Positions 25,308 through 36,983 of a stretch of DNA of 64,000 bases are shown in pieces. The position numbers and the translations under genes were made by a program. The stretch is taken from assembly GCA_006538405.1 (NCBI GenBank), contig BJKQ01000009.1, positions 1,808,001-1,872,000 on the forward strand, written 5' to 3'. The number at the start of each line of letters is the position of its first letter. Position 1 is the stretch's first letter. Source of the DNA: Hansfordia pulvinata. Lineage: Eukaryota; Ascomycota; Sordariomycetes; Xylariales. Below the pieces are notes generated by a model. It was not told where the DNA came from and made no database searches. It saw only the letters and a program-made list of their open reading frames with translations.

Positions 25308-25334
25308 GGGGGGGGGGGGGGGGGGGGGGGGGGG
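25308..25334. repeat. 27-base G run upstream of the SREBP gene
   Basis: An uninterrupted run of G on the plus strand (C on the coding strand of the SREBP gene), about 130 nt upstream of its ATG. A (GGT)n tract follows at about 25369-25393. Together they make the leader or promoter of the SREBP gene strongly strand-asymmetric. Confidence 0.9.
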
Positions 25335-25399
25335 TAACCGGATGGGAGCTTCGTGGTGGTGCGCGGCTGTGGTGGTGGTGGTGGTGGTGGTGGTGCGCC

Positions 25400-28300
25400 G
25401 CGGTGCGTGGGTGTAGTTATGGCAAGAATTGAGCAGCTGCGCGGGTCGCCGGAACCATGGATACGGGACGGATCTGACGTTGGGCGAGATGGGAGATCGG
25501 GCGGGCATGTACAAGGCCCGGGATATTACTGGCGATGGGACCCCGGCAGGCAAAGGCGGTTGCGTTGCGACGGGGAGGGCGGCGGCGGCATTGGTAGAGA
25601 GGAGACGGAGAGATGGATGAATGGGTAGCACTGTGGCTCGCGAGCGAGGTGGTCTGCAGGTGGGCCGCGAAAAGGCGCCTCAGTGCAGGGCTGTCGCGCA
25701 GCGGCAGCTTTTAGTGGGCGACTGGATGGGGCCGGGGCGATCCAGACCTGGCGGCCGGTGAGTAGCTCGAGCAGTCGGCGGCCGGGGGGACTCGCTGACC
25801 TTGGCGGGCGAGATGACGGGGCCAGGGAGAGGCCGATCGCTGCCAGTGACGTTGCAACGCGGGCGACGCGGCGGGGAGGAGAGTACGAGTAGCAGGCAAA
25901 ATGATAAAAACGGGACCAGGAGACGATCCTTGCAAGAGGGTCGGGACAGAAGAGGAGAGAAGAGCAGTGGGAGGAGAATCAGAGGAACGAAGTATGAGGA
26001 GCAGAAACAAATGACGAATAAGAGCTGCAGAGGCGAAGGTAGGTAGATGTTGAGCGGGCAAGGCGATCAATATGGCACGTTCAGGTCTTGTCTGTATGGA
26101 GGTAGCTGACTGTTAACACTAACGTCTATCTCCGGTACCTGAGTGGCTCTGAGAAGCGGGCAGCACAGAGATCGTCCCCTCGGCTTCCAGCCCGGTTGGT
26201 GAAGCGAGTAGAAAGCTTCAAGCGTGCTTGGGACAGCGAAGGGATAAGGTTCCCAAGGTACACGTAAAGAAAGATACATATACGGTTAAGTCTGGCAGCG
26301 GGACCTACATGTAGCGACTTGAGGGAAAGGCTGAGAAAAGTGTGTGTCCGTGGGGTGAGGGCAACCAAGGGAGCCGAGATCAGAAGGAGGGCGCAACGCA
26401 GCCGGGCGGGTGGACACGCAGGGCTGGCACCTTCCACCAGATCGGTCAGAGACATGTACACCGACGCATGTAGCCTCTCCCTTCCAATCCAGGCGAAGAT
26501 ACATGTATCGTGCATGCCAAAGGTACTTCGAATTTTCCCAGTCATGTCTCTGGGTCTATCCTGACAGCCACGCCCCTCAGTTCCGTACATGTACGCAAGG
26601 CACGACCGGGAGCGAGTAGAGGTCTCCCCGAGCTTGGCTGCCAGGTGCGAGGTATCCTCCTATGGCCGACGACAGGGGGTCGACGGCCAGGGCTGTACAC
26701 GTAACACCGGGCAAAGATGAAGTGCAGGCAAGGCCTTATTATTATTAGCAGCTGTGACAGAGCGCTTGCGACGCCTTGACTCGGTCGGCTGCGTCCTCGG
26801 CTTGACTTTCTCGTGTCTCGAGCGGGCGAGGCACACGCATGCGGCGGTTTGGAGTAGATCCGCTGGTCGCTTCAGATTGAAGCGGAATTGGGCCACACGC
26901 TCGCTTGCACGCGCGAGTAGGCGGCACGCGAGACAGTCAGATATCTCGAGTTCATTGGACGCCAGATATGTGTCAGCTCAAACCGACAAACCATCTGTGA
27001 CCTCAAATGCAATACAGTAATGGAACACGAACGGCATGGAAGCGCCCCTCGGTTGAGTGCAGTGTTCCTGCAGCAGCCTTCGACTACGAGGGCTGTGGAG
27101 AGGCACGGGACGGATGCTTGGGTCTCACTGCCAACATCCAGGCGTCGACCTTGCGACGGCCGCACCGACTCGCACAGTCTTGGGCATCCATATGGTGCTG
27201 GCCGGCTTTGGGGCTCCCGGAGCAGCGAAATATCACGTACGCGACCCATGGATGCGATTCCCCTTGGCCCCACATAAGCTGCCACTCGATGCACAGAACC
27301 TGACATGCCTGGAGTCGGCTTTGGAACATTGAAGTCTTTCACGCCCTACCAAGCTCATGTGCTGCATGAGATATGCAGGGAACCATCAGATACCTGGCGT
27401 ATCCCGGCGATGGCGAGGGATTGGGGAGATGCCTCTAGCGCGCAGGCTCATAACCACCAATATATAGTACTCACCTACCCATTCGGCCACTCAATATCGT
27501 CAATATAACAATGGATGTATTCAAGATGCCGGCATAGGCACAGTATGAAGGAGGACCAAATCGGCCAAGCATGAGGGCGGAATAAAACAACTCTCATCTC
27601 AAGAGCACACCTGTACGGAATACGAGCACCTGAGGTACATCTGCTTTGCAGCGGCGAGAGCAGACGGGTGACATAGGCTGACTCGCAGAGTTTGCGACGG
27701 CCCGGTAGAGGGAAAGGCGAACAAGGGACCATGCCCAAGGTACATGGATTTACAGTACATGTAGCTCGGAAAATCGTACGATGGCGGAGCAGATCGGACT
27801 GGGACCATGATGATAATAATAAGACAACAACTCTGTCGACGCGACTAGCAAATGCTCCAGTCGTGGCCACCCACCAGACACGCATACCCCGCAGCCCAAG
27901 CACGCCAGGTACCTTACCTACCATGGCTTTACAACTATAAAATTGGAAGAAGGCTTCACGTGCCTACGGAGGCGCCTTTCAGCGGCCTATTCTGGTTTCC
28001 TCTCGTACGGGCACTCGCCACCTAAGGTACCTATCCAATGTACCTCAGACATGCAAGCGTCGTCCAGGACCTGGAATGCCCACCCACCCATAGGCCCACG
28101 GGTGGGGATCTCGAGCACGTGTCCGCCCGCGCCTTGTCTCCGCCGCCACCCACGCACAACCACGACTTTACCATTGTTCAGACACTCAAAGGGGAGGCAC
28201 TCAGGAAGGCCTTGAAGCCCATCTCGCGAGGCCACCGCCCTCCGCCTGCCACCTGACCGGTCCATCAGTCGCGTCTCCAAAAGGCTGCACGAGTGATGAA

Positions 28301-30246
28301 TAAAGCGTGGCGTACGAATCCATGCTGTGTCAGCGCGAGCACGCCCTTTGACCGTCCGACCTGGCCCGTGCCTCGCCTGCACCGATCCCGCCCCTGTGGC
28401 CAGAAGCTTCTTGCTGCGGATGACTTGCAGCTTGCCATCGGATATTGCTTGTTCGTCCTGCCTAGCCGCTTTCAACCCTCGGCGGACAGATCTGGCGCCA
28501 TCCAAAGCATGACGAATAATCGAGGCTCAGACCTTCTGCAGAGCACTTCCAGGTCTAGGGCGAGAGCATCGCGCCATCCCAACGCCTGCATATGACTACG
28601 GTACCTTTGATTGCACAAACCTCGTAGGTAGGTAGCTGTTTGTTCTCGTCTGGCTGGATGACACCGAGCTGAGGCGACCGAGGGATCGTCAGCCACACAT
28701 GTGACAGACCTTCTCATGAACAGCGCGCCTCTTTCCACCACCCTTGTCCGTTGCCAGCCTCCACAGCCTTGAATCATTCAGGACGATTTCCCGTTCAGAA
28801 AGAAGCTCTCAGCCCCCATGTCTCCCCACGCTGGCGTCAGCGTCTCAACGCCGCCTCCATGACAATTGACTACCTAAGGTAGCTTCGCGCCTAATCAGCC
28901 AGGGGGCCGCAGTTGTCGGTCGACGTCCCTCGCCGATTGGGCAGCTGAGGCCTCATACTCGTACTCGTACTCCAGTCGTGATCTCGATATACCCGCCTGG
29001 AGGACAGCCTTGGGCCTTGTCATCTCGCAGTTCATGGTGTCTTGGGCGCCAGCTAAGCGGCCACGTCGTACAGTCTCAAACCCATGTTGGGAGCACGGCC
29101 TCTTGGTACTGGCGAACCTCATGCGGATCCGCCATGGCACGATGGCTGCGGCGGGCCAGCTGTCCTCGGGGACACGCCCCCCGTTGCTGGCTCTTCCCGG
29201 CCACACGTATCGAGTGTGAGTAGGTACGAATACCGCAGGGGAATGGAAGGAAAGGAAAGGCGCGCGCGCTGCTCCGAGCTTCATTCAGCACTCACATGTC
29301 AGCGGAGTCGAGGTGAGAATATGTCCCGGACCCCCAAACCGACCGCAAAGCTTTCACGCAAGATGCAGTCCAGCTTAATATTCAGCTGTGGCAGGAGCCA
29401 GTCCAGAACGAGCATCTTTCCGCCACTAAGAACCAAGTGCGATAAATTGAGACTCTATATTGATGCGGCTGCTCGTACGTGCCATGGCGTCTGTCCGGCT
29501 GCGGTCTGTTTCCTGCTGTCTCAACTGCGCGCGCTGGGATACGAATCGCCGCTGCCCACCCCAGGGCGGCATGGTCTGAGACGGGCCCGGGCACGCCAAC
29601 ACGCACCATTTCTCGACCTTAGGCGGCGGCCACGGTTTGGTCTGATGATAATCGTGTGTACGGGTAATCTTCGTGCTGATGGGACCTTTGCACGCATCTC
29701 TTCTGCCGCTTTCTGGCGCTTTCGTTCGTCTCTTGCTGAGTGGTCGTCGTGAGGGTTGACGCTCGGCAATGAAAGGCGAGGGACGCACCCGCGTGCCGAC
29801 CGTGCGCACTCCTTTGCTTCGGCCAGATGCTGGAATTTCTCATGCAAGTGCAGTCGACGCTGGTTTGGTCAGTACCTCTGGCAAAGAAAGAATAGACGAT
29901 CACTCGAAGATCCCACATATACGTAAGGCTGCCCCGCAGGGGGACACATGCTACTCACCAAGGGGAAAAAAGACTTGTGTTGTATTACAGAGCTAGGTAG
30001 GCTTCTCCACCGAATCCCGAGACCCTGCATGCCTACAACTAATCTGGCAGGTCACAAGGCCAGGCGACGCGTTTGATGCTAACGACGCCCCGAAGAAAAG
30101 GGGAGAAATCCCCGACCGGCCTTCCGGCCACCTGCCGTGGGGATATCGTCTAAGAATAAATACTGGAAAATGAAGGGTCTGTTGCCTTGTCACAAAAGGA
30201 AACACGGGGCACCAGGCCCCTGGTAGAGATGCTGTCCTCCTCGACT
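25400..30246. other. Intergenic stretch, no supported gene
   Basis: About 4.8 kb between the SREBP promoter and the 3' end of the next gene. No frame gives a recognisable product. It contains scattered TACGAGTA/TACTCGTA motifs (about 25884 and 28957) and TACCTAC-like short repeats, but no long repeat or transposon that I can identify. Confidence 0.55.
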
Positions 30247-32022
30247 CTACCACATGTCGTCTGAGCTCTGCACCATCTCTACGGTCGGTGTTTTGGGCTG
30301 CAGCTGCTTCATGCGCTTGCGGTCTGCTTTGGTGACCAGCGAAGGCGTGATGGGCACCACAGGAGAGAATGGCTGGTAGGGTGTGTACGGCACGGGAGCG
30401 CCCGTCCAGGGAGTCCGTAAGCCTCCCGGAGATAGCGGCGCTGACCTCTCAAACGTCGTCTGCTTGGTGTGCTGGGTGGATGGGGAGGCGAGTGCCGGCT
30501 CGTAGGCTCGGAACGGCAACACTCCGCCTGTCCGCACCGCGGAAGGGGCGTTGGGGCGACTGAACGAAGAGCCGGGCTTGGGCGTAGCGGGTGACGAAGC
30601 ATCGGACTTCTCAGATCGAGGGAAAGTCGAGCCCGGCCGTGGCGAAATGGGGAACGTGGAGCCAGGCCTCGGGGAGGCTGGCAGAGACGGGAATCGGTTC
30701 ATGCCCGGCTTTGGCGAGGACGGCAACCCGACCAGTGGTGTGGTCGACCGCTCCGTTATAGCTGATTCGGGCTCTGTCTCTGCGCCCTCCCCGTCCCGGT
30801 TCTCTTGCTCATCGGAATCCTCTTGTTGTTGGTGCTGCTGTTGGTGCTGTTGCTGGTGCTGGTGCTGGTGCTGATGCTGGGGCTGTGGCGGCAGCTGAGC
30901 CCCAATGCGTTCATCTATGCTGAGGGTGCTCTCTGGCGACATGTCAGGAGGCGTGATAGGGGCCAAATGGCTGTGATGTCTTCGTTGACCCTGAGCCTGA
31001 GCAATGAATTCAGTTGGTATCGGTGGTGGTGATGCGGGGGTATAGTAGCGAGGCTGAATAGATGTCATTTCCTCCCCTTCCTGGCGTGGAAATGTTCCAG
31101 ACTTGGGCGTCATGATCGGAGACGAAATGCTGATGCCTTTCAGGTTCTTCTTCTTCTTGGGCGACTTGAGCGCCGCGAAGATGGAGGACGTCTTGGACTC
31201 GGTTTTCTCGGGTTCCTCTTTCGCCAGGTCAAGATTGGCTGGCTTTCCCTTTCCTTTCTTGAAGAAGCCCGGTTTCTGCAGCGAGGTTGTGGACTGAGTC
31301 GGCTTGGGGAACGAGATGGTGGATTGGGACTTGGACACTGGCGATATAGCCGTGGGCGGCCGGTCCAACGTGACGCCAGCCTCCTTGGCTGCCTCTTGCT
31401 CCAAGACGTGCCTGTACATCTCTTCCAGCTGTTGTTGCGCCATCTCGCGGTCTGCAGCGACTATGCTCTGGTCGACCAGAGGGTTTGTGCCAAGAGTGCT
31501 GTTGGATAACGGACCTGCCGGGTTGGTGTAGGGACCGGGTGCTTTCTCCTGGGCCGCTGTCGGGTAGGAGAAGTTGTGGATGGGCGACTTTGGCGATTGT
31601 GGAGACTCTGCCTGGCAGAGCGTGTTCCTGTACAGAAGGTCGCCGTCGCCGTCTTCTGAAAACCCAAAAGCTAGGTGCAAATTTAACTCGTCGAGGTCCT
31701 CCTCGGCCGCCCTCAGATGCTCTCGGCGCTTCTTTGCGAGAAGAAGCAAGACGGAAGCAACGAGAACGAGAGAAAGGGCGTAGGCTCCCACGATAGCGCC
31801 GATCTGGACGGGGAGGTAGGCGGGGTTTCGCAAGGCTTCGGCAGACAACAGTGGACCGTCTTCAGGCGCCGGCGCAGGGTCCAGATAGTTGCTGCGAAGG
31901 TCGTCGAGAACACTGGAGCGAGCGAGGGCAAAGAGGGACAAGGAGACGATCACAACTGGCGAGGGCAAGAGGCGGAGCGAGAGGCGGGGGGACGAGGGGG
32001 AGGTATAAGACGCAGCGTGCAT
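30247..32022 (-). CDS. Single-pass membrane protein with long disordered cytosolic tail, 591 aa
   Basis: A single-exon frame with good codon bias. Residues 1-36 form a signal sequence and residues 73-95 a clear transmembrane helix followed by Lys-Lys-Arg-Arg, giving a short luminal or outside segment and a cytosolic tail of nearly 500 residues. The tail is rich in Ser, Pro and Gln, with a basic patch (KSPKKKKNLKG, near 285), a Gln-His tract (about 380-400), and repeated R/K-PGS-(T/S)-F motifs around 450-490. Near the C-terminus the PYTPYQPFSPVVPITPSLV stretch and KADRKRMKQ look like the conserved anchor of the family. I recognise it only as a conserved hypothetical protein of filamentous ascomycetes. 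The many Ser-Pro sites suggest phosphorylation. Confidence 0.8.
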   Translation of the reverse strand: MHAASYTSPSSPRLSLRLLPSPVVIVSLSLFALARSSVLDDLRSNYLDPAPAPEDGPLLSAEALRNPAYLPVQIGAIVGAYALSLVLVASVLLLLAKKRREHLRAAEEDLDELNLHLAFGFSEDGDGDLLYRNTLCQAESPQSPKSPIHNFSYPTAAQEKAPGPYTNPAGPLSNSTLGTNPLVDQSIVAADREMAQQQLEEMYRHVLEQEAAKEAGVTLDRPPTAISPVSKSQSTISFPKPTQSTTSLQKPGFFKKGKGKPANLDLAKEEPEKTESKTSSIFAALKSPKKKKNLKGISISSPIMTPKSGTFPRQEGEEMTSIQPRYYTPASPPPIPTEFIAQAQGQRRHHSHLAPITPPDMSPESTLSIDERIGAQLPPQPQHQHQHQHQQQHQQQHQQQEDSDEQENRDGEGAETEPESAITERSTTPLVGLPSSPKPGMNRFPSLPASPRPGSTFPISPRPGSTFPRSEKSDASSPATPKPGSSFSRPNAPSAVRTGGVLPFRAYEPALASPSTQHTKQTTFERSAPLSPGGLRTPWTGAPVPYTPYQPFSPVVPITPSLVTKADRKRMKQLQPKTPTVEMVQSSDDMW

Positions 32023-32143
32023 GGTGCGAGACGGAGGTCCAAGGGGTCATTTCGCATGAAAGTGGTCACCTCCTTGCGGATCAACTCAAACACGTTGTGA
32101 TGGACAGTCGAACAGCCGAGTGGTGAACTGGGGCGCAAAAGGG

Positions 32144-32149
32144 TATATA
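32144..32149 (-). promoter_or_regulatory. Candidate TATA box
   Basis: A TATATA element about 120 nt upstream of the ATG at 32022, in a suitable position for the minus-strand membrane-protein gene. Confidence 0.35.
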
Positions 32150-32159
32150 GCGGCTCGTG

Positions 32160-33720
32160 ATGCCCGGCAGTGTGTCGGGGGTGGGGCGGGCACTCGGAGG
32201 GCAGCATATCAGAATAGCCGCCGGGTCTGGGACCCAGTCCGACTTGTCCGACTGGCAGGGAGGTTATGCCTCACCCATCATAGCACCGTGACGGGCGCCC
32301 AGTCAGCGTGGCGGGACGCAGCCGGCCTGCAGACGACGAACGGGAGGCGAGGCGGCGGAGAGCTGTGGTTGGCGGGAGGCGGGAGCGCGCAGGGGTAGCT
32401 AAGCGCCGACGCCAGAAACAACAAACGTGATTGGCGATCCGCCTCATCACACATGGCCGACCCCGCCCCCCATGCGGTCCCTGGTGCCACTCGGGGCCTG
32501 TTCACGAGTGCCCACACCGGGCGTCCGCTGGTGTTCCGTGGGTTGTTGCCCTCTGCGAGCCCTGCACGCAAGCAGCACGGCCTGTCACCGCTGCTTGGGC
32601 GGCCGGGGCGTTGGAGAGGTGATCTTCCAGTCGGTTGCAATCGTTGCCCTTACCGGAAGCTTGCATTCTGCCATGGCACACACGCTGCACACACGCTCCC
32701 TTCGGCTTGATTCTTGGTTTGCGAAGCAAGAGCTTCTCCGGGTCGCACTCTTTTCTCCGTCTGGATCACCTGGCGTGGACGGCTACTCACGGTGCGCCTG
32801 TCGGGAAGAATCATCGAACCGGTCGTTGATTGACGTACTCGTAGGCGAAGTTGGTTCATCGCACAGGCTCCGACAAGCAGACCTGGGGGCTTTGAAAATG
32901 ATACCCGTCCATGGCTGGACTGTGAAATGTGGGTTTGCACATGGATGAGCACGATGAGTGGAGGTCGATTGCTTCGAAGAAGGCAACTGCCAACCTTAAG
33001 AGATGGAATCACAGTGTCACTAAATATGAACAGACGTTTTCATCCCTTCATGCCATGTCTGTTGCCGTACTGGCGATGTAGATGCAGGCACGAGCCTGTA
33101 TCACCAACGAGTATTTGGTGGTGACCGTCATCCTCCGGGACAGTACGTAGAGCTCTGTACTCGTAAGGTAGCAGCTTGGACCACTGGACTCGGCCTGGCT
33201 ACCTGGGGCAGTCCGTTGAGATGAGTAAAACAACTGGGAGGGTCAGAATGAGCACATCCCAGTGTACCTATTGAACTGCACTTTGATGCTCACCGTAGGC
33301 GCGTACTTCCGAGTAGGACGTGGTAGGGGTAGTCACCGAGCCACTAACAGGATGGCGTCACGCGTCGCAGCTGCCACTCAGTGCTCGTACCTGTCGTAAT
33401 TTTGACGAGTACGAGTACTCGACCTTCCGCCGGAGTTTGACGCGATTGCCCAAGACTGGCACCGCTTCATTGTGACTCTCATAGGCACCAGCTGGGCATT
33501 GGCCCTGCGTTGCGATCTTTGCCTCACAACCTCGAGCCACTCTGCTATCAGGCGTCTTCGGGACTATAATTCTCCTTCTTCATCACCTGGAGATACTCTT
33601 CGCTTCTGCCCTCTTGGTTTCTTCTCTTTGCTCTTGGGTGGCATGGTTTGACCCGGCTGCCCTCAGACGCGTCAGCTGCGAGTCCAGACGCGTCGCTGCT
33701 ATGACCCCTGCAACGCTGCC
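32160..33720. other. Intergenic region between divergent genes, no supported gene
   Basis: This is the shared upstream region of the membrane-protein gene (-) and the helicase gene (+). It holds TACGAGTA/TACTCGTA motifs near 33160 and 33405-33420. The last 150 nt before 33721 are pyrimidine-rich and probably the helicase leader. Confidence 0.5.
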
Positions 33721-36700
33721 ATGGCTTCATCAACCCCTCCTGGCGACATCTTCAAGTCGCTAAACAAGGCTCAACGCCGCGCCGTCAGCTCCCAAGCCGA
33801 CACGGTAGCTATTCTGGCTGGACCGGGGAGCGGCAAAACCCACACCTTAACATCCCGGGTGGTTTGGCTCATCGACCATGTCGGCCTGCAGCCTCAGCAT
33901 GTCATCGTTGCTACTTTTACCGTCAAGGCTTCCAATGAGATGCGCGCCCGCATAGGCCAGGCTCTAGGGAATGGCAGAGAGAAAAAGATCGTGCTAGGCA
34001 CTTTCCACAGCATTGCTCGCCGCTATCTGGCCGCTTATGGCGGCAAGATCGGGCTGGACCCCAAGTTTGGCATTGCCGACGATGCCGACTCGCGTGGCGT
34101 CATCAAGCGCATCTGCGAGCGCTTGCCGGCCCCGCCTGGTGATGTACCTGCTGTACGCTCCTGGATCAGCAGGCGTAAGGCCAAGGGTACGTCAGACGAG
34201 CACCTCGTCAAGTCAAAATCCGGCAAGTCTGTCGAATCTCAAGCCTTTGAGCAATGCTACCTTGAGTACCAGGCCCATCTCGAGCGATCCAACCTTCTCG
34301 ACTACGATGACCTACTGGTCCGTTGTGTCGAACTGCTGCAGCGCTTCCCTGAGTGCGTATCCAACATCCAGACAGTTTTGATCGACGAGTACCAGGACAC
34401 GAATGGGGTGCAATATGACCTGATGAAGCTGTTCGCTCAGCAACACCGGAGAATCACCGTTGTGGGGGATCCGGACCAGAGCATCTACGGTTGGCGCTCA
34501 GCCGAGATCAAAAACCTTCACCGACTCTTGCGGGACTACCCCGGGACTGACGAGGTCTCTCTTGAGGAGAACTACCGGTCGTCAAGCTCGATTCTTCACT
34601 CCTCGCTCAGAGTGATTCAGCAGGACGAGGCAAGGTACAAAAAGGTGCTACTGCCTGTCCACGCTAAGGGCACCCGTCCTGTTCTTCGTCGGCTACAGAA
34701 TGCAACTACCGAGGCCGAATGGATCGTGTCCGAGATCAAACGGATCAAGCTAATGTCAGGCGGTATGCTTGATTACGATGACTTTGCAGTATTGCTGCGA
34801 TCGTCTTCCTTGTCCAGGCACATCGAGTCCGCGTTGGGTAGGGAAGGCGTGCCCTACAGGATGGTCGGTAAGTTGCCCTACCGTTTCCCCAAAGTCAACA
34901 GCCGCTAAATCAATTCACAGGCGGCTTCAAGTTTTTTGACCGTGCCGAGATCAAAATTCTCATCGACTATCTGCGTGTTGTGCAGCAACCAGACAACAAT
35001 GACGCATTCGCTCGCGTTATGAACGTTCCCAAACGTGGTATAGGCGACACGACCATAAAGTCCCTGCTTGAGGAAGCTGAGCGGAACTCCATCAGTCTCT
35101 GGACGTTGGTGGATCATCACTGCCAAGGGAGACGCGCCGCGAAGACTACGATAAGGGCACAGACCGAAAAGAAGATCAGCGGCGAGCTGTTGCGTTTAAT
35201 CAAGGGCGCTCGCTCAAGGCTGCAGCCGAACGAGGATGGCACGCCTGTGAATCTGGTTGAAGTCATCGAGAGACTCCTGCGAGACTTGAATTTCGAAAGA
35301 TATCTCGAAGACACGTACCGCGAAGCCCACGAATCAAGATGGGCTAACGTTCAAGATTTCATTGGTCTTGTTGGAGACTTCATGCGCGACCCGTCCCAAC
35401 AAGAGGAAGAGCTCTTACCTCCCGTGGAGGGTGTACAGCAGATGGTGGACCCAGACACACTTGGGCGATTCCTCGCCAATGTCGCGCTTGCAGCCGATAA
35501 GCAGACTAACGACGGCGACACCGAAGGCAAGCCATTGGTGACACTGTCTACAATACACGCCGCAAAAGGCCTGGAGTGGCCTATCGTCTTCGTGCCAGCT
35601 GTCTACGAAGGGTCCATTCCCCATGCGAGGTGTGACGACGACGCCGAGGAAAGACGCTTGCTATATGTGGCGATGACGCGAGCAGAGTCGTTGCTCTATC
35701 TCAGTGCGCCTCTTCACACCGCTGGTGGCAACGATGGCGGCCAAGTCAAGCTGTCCAGATTTATATCTGATCTGCCCTCGTCCGAGTTCCTTCCTAAAGG
35801 CCCCTCCTTTGACAGGCGCATCATGACCGATATTGCCAAGATCCTCGGCCGTGAGCTACCTTCAGAACAAACGATATACAAGAATATGCCCCTCATGACA
35901 GCCGTTGAGGACGATCGGTTTCCTTTGGACCCTTCGGATTCGTCAGGCTCATCTGGCAAGACGACCGGGGCACAACTCGTCCCCAATAAGAGGCAGAGGC
36001 CCAACCCACCAGGTGCAAAAGTCAACGTCGATCCCACATCAGTTGATGGCTGGTGTGCGCCTTACTCGACAACCATGGAGAGAGCGGGCGCGTTCACCGT
36101 GCCCCAGGCGCCGCAGCCTGCTTTTACTACGGCTGGGCAGCACATGGCCAAAGTGGCCGCCGCCGAGGCGGAGAAGGCTGCAAAGGTCGCCGCTGCCGCG
36201 CCGGCAGCAAGGCCAAAAAAATCGGTTGGCAATCGCCCGCCCGCGCAAAGAAGCCTTTTAGGTTACGGATATGGCATCACCAACCACGACAAGTCCAAGA
36301 CTGCGCCGGCACAGACAGCGGCACCGTCGTACCCCTCTCGGTCACAGAGCATGCATGGGCGCTCACATCCGGGGCTTCCCCCGATGAACTCAATTCAACC
36401 TCGCCCTGCGATCGAACCCAGCTTGGCAGGACATAAGCTAGGTAACGGCGCCATGATGACCAAGCCGCCACGGACGACCGATGACGACTTTGCCGAGGCC
36501 TACAACTGTCTCTCCAGTTCGCCAACCAAGCCCTCAGCCAACGATACGGAGAAAGAGAACGAGGTCCCACCGGAGGACCAAACCAGACCCGCAGCGAGCT
36601 TTCATGCCACGACGGTCACTGGCCCTGTTGGCTGGAGAGGTGGCGGCGTTAAGAGGCCAGCACCCCTTTCAAACCTGGGGCAGCATGGAATGGCGCCCAT

Positions 36701-36746
36701 AGACCGACTCAAAAAACCATTCAAGCTGACCGTCAAGAGGCCTTGA
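33721..36746 (+). CDS. srs2: Srs2-type ATP-dependent DNA helicase (UvrD/PcrA superfamily 1A), 990 aa
   Basis: Two exons, 33721-34867 and 34921-36746. The 53-nt intron has GTAAGT, a GCTAAAT branch and CACAG, and splits a Gly codon. All SF1A motifs are present: Walker A GPGSGKT (34-40), Walker B DEYQD (222-226), VGDPDQSIYGWR (about 248), ENYRS, TIHAAKGLEW (about 593) and RRLLYVAMTRA (about 633). The enzyme moves 3'-5' on single-stranded DNA. In yeast, Srs2 strips Rad51 from DNA to limit recombination and acts at stalled forks through SUMO-PCNA. The tail after about residue 700 is low-complexity, with an Ala/Lys-rich segment, then a QRSLLGYGY motif near residue 826 that loosely resembles a PCNA-binding box, and a basic C-terminus. 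It converges with the deacetylase gene, 237 nt away. No defects seen. Confidence 0.93.
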
Positions 36747-36983
36747 ATCTGCAGATGAGGTCAGAATACAAGTTGGGGACGGCAGGAGACAGCTCTGTAT
36801 ATATCCAAGTGTATGCAACAGATCTACAGGTATATATCACTCGATCGAAAAACAATTTTCGACTGCCCAGCGCCAGCCTGCATGTGGGATTTGCGTACAA
36901 TTTGGCCTGATCTTCTCCAATGGGCTGTGTGTCGGAGACCGGACTGGGGCCGCAGGCCCAACGCGCCATACCAGTGGCCTTGA

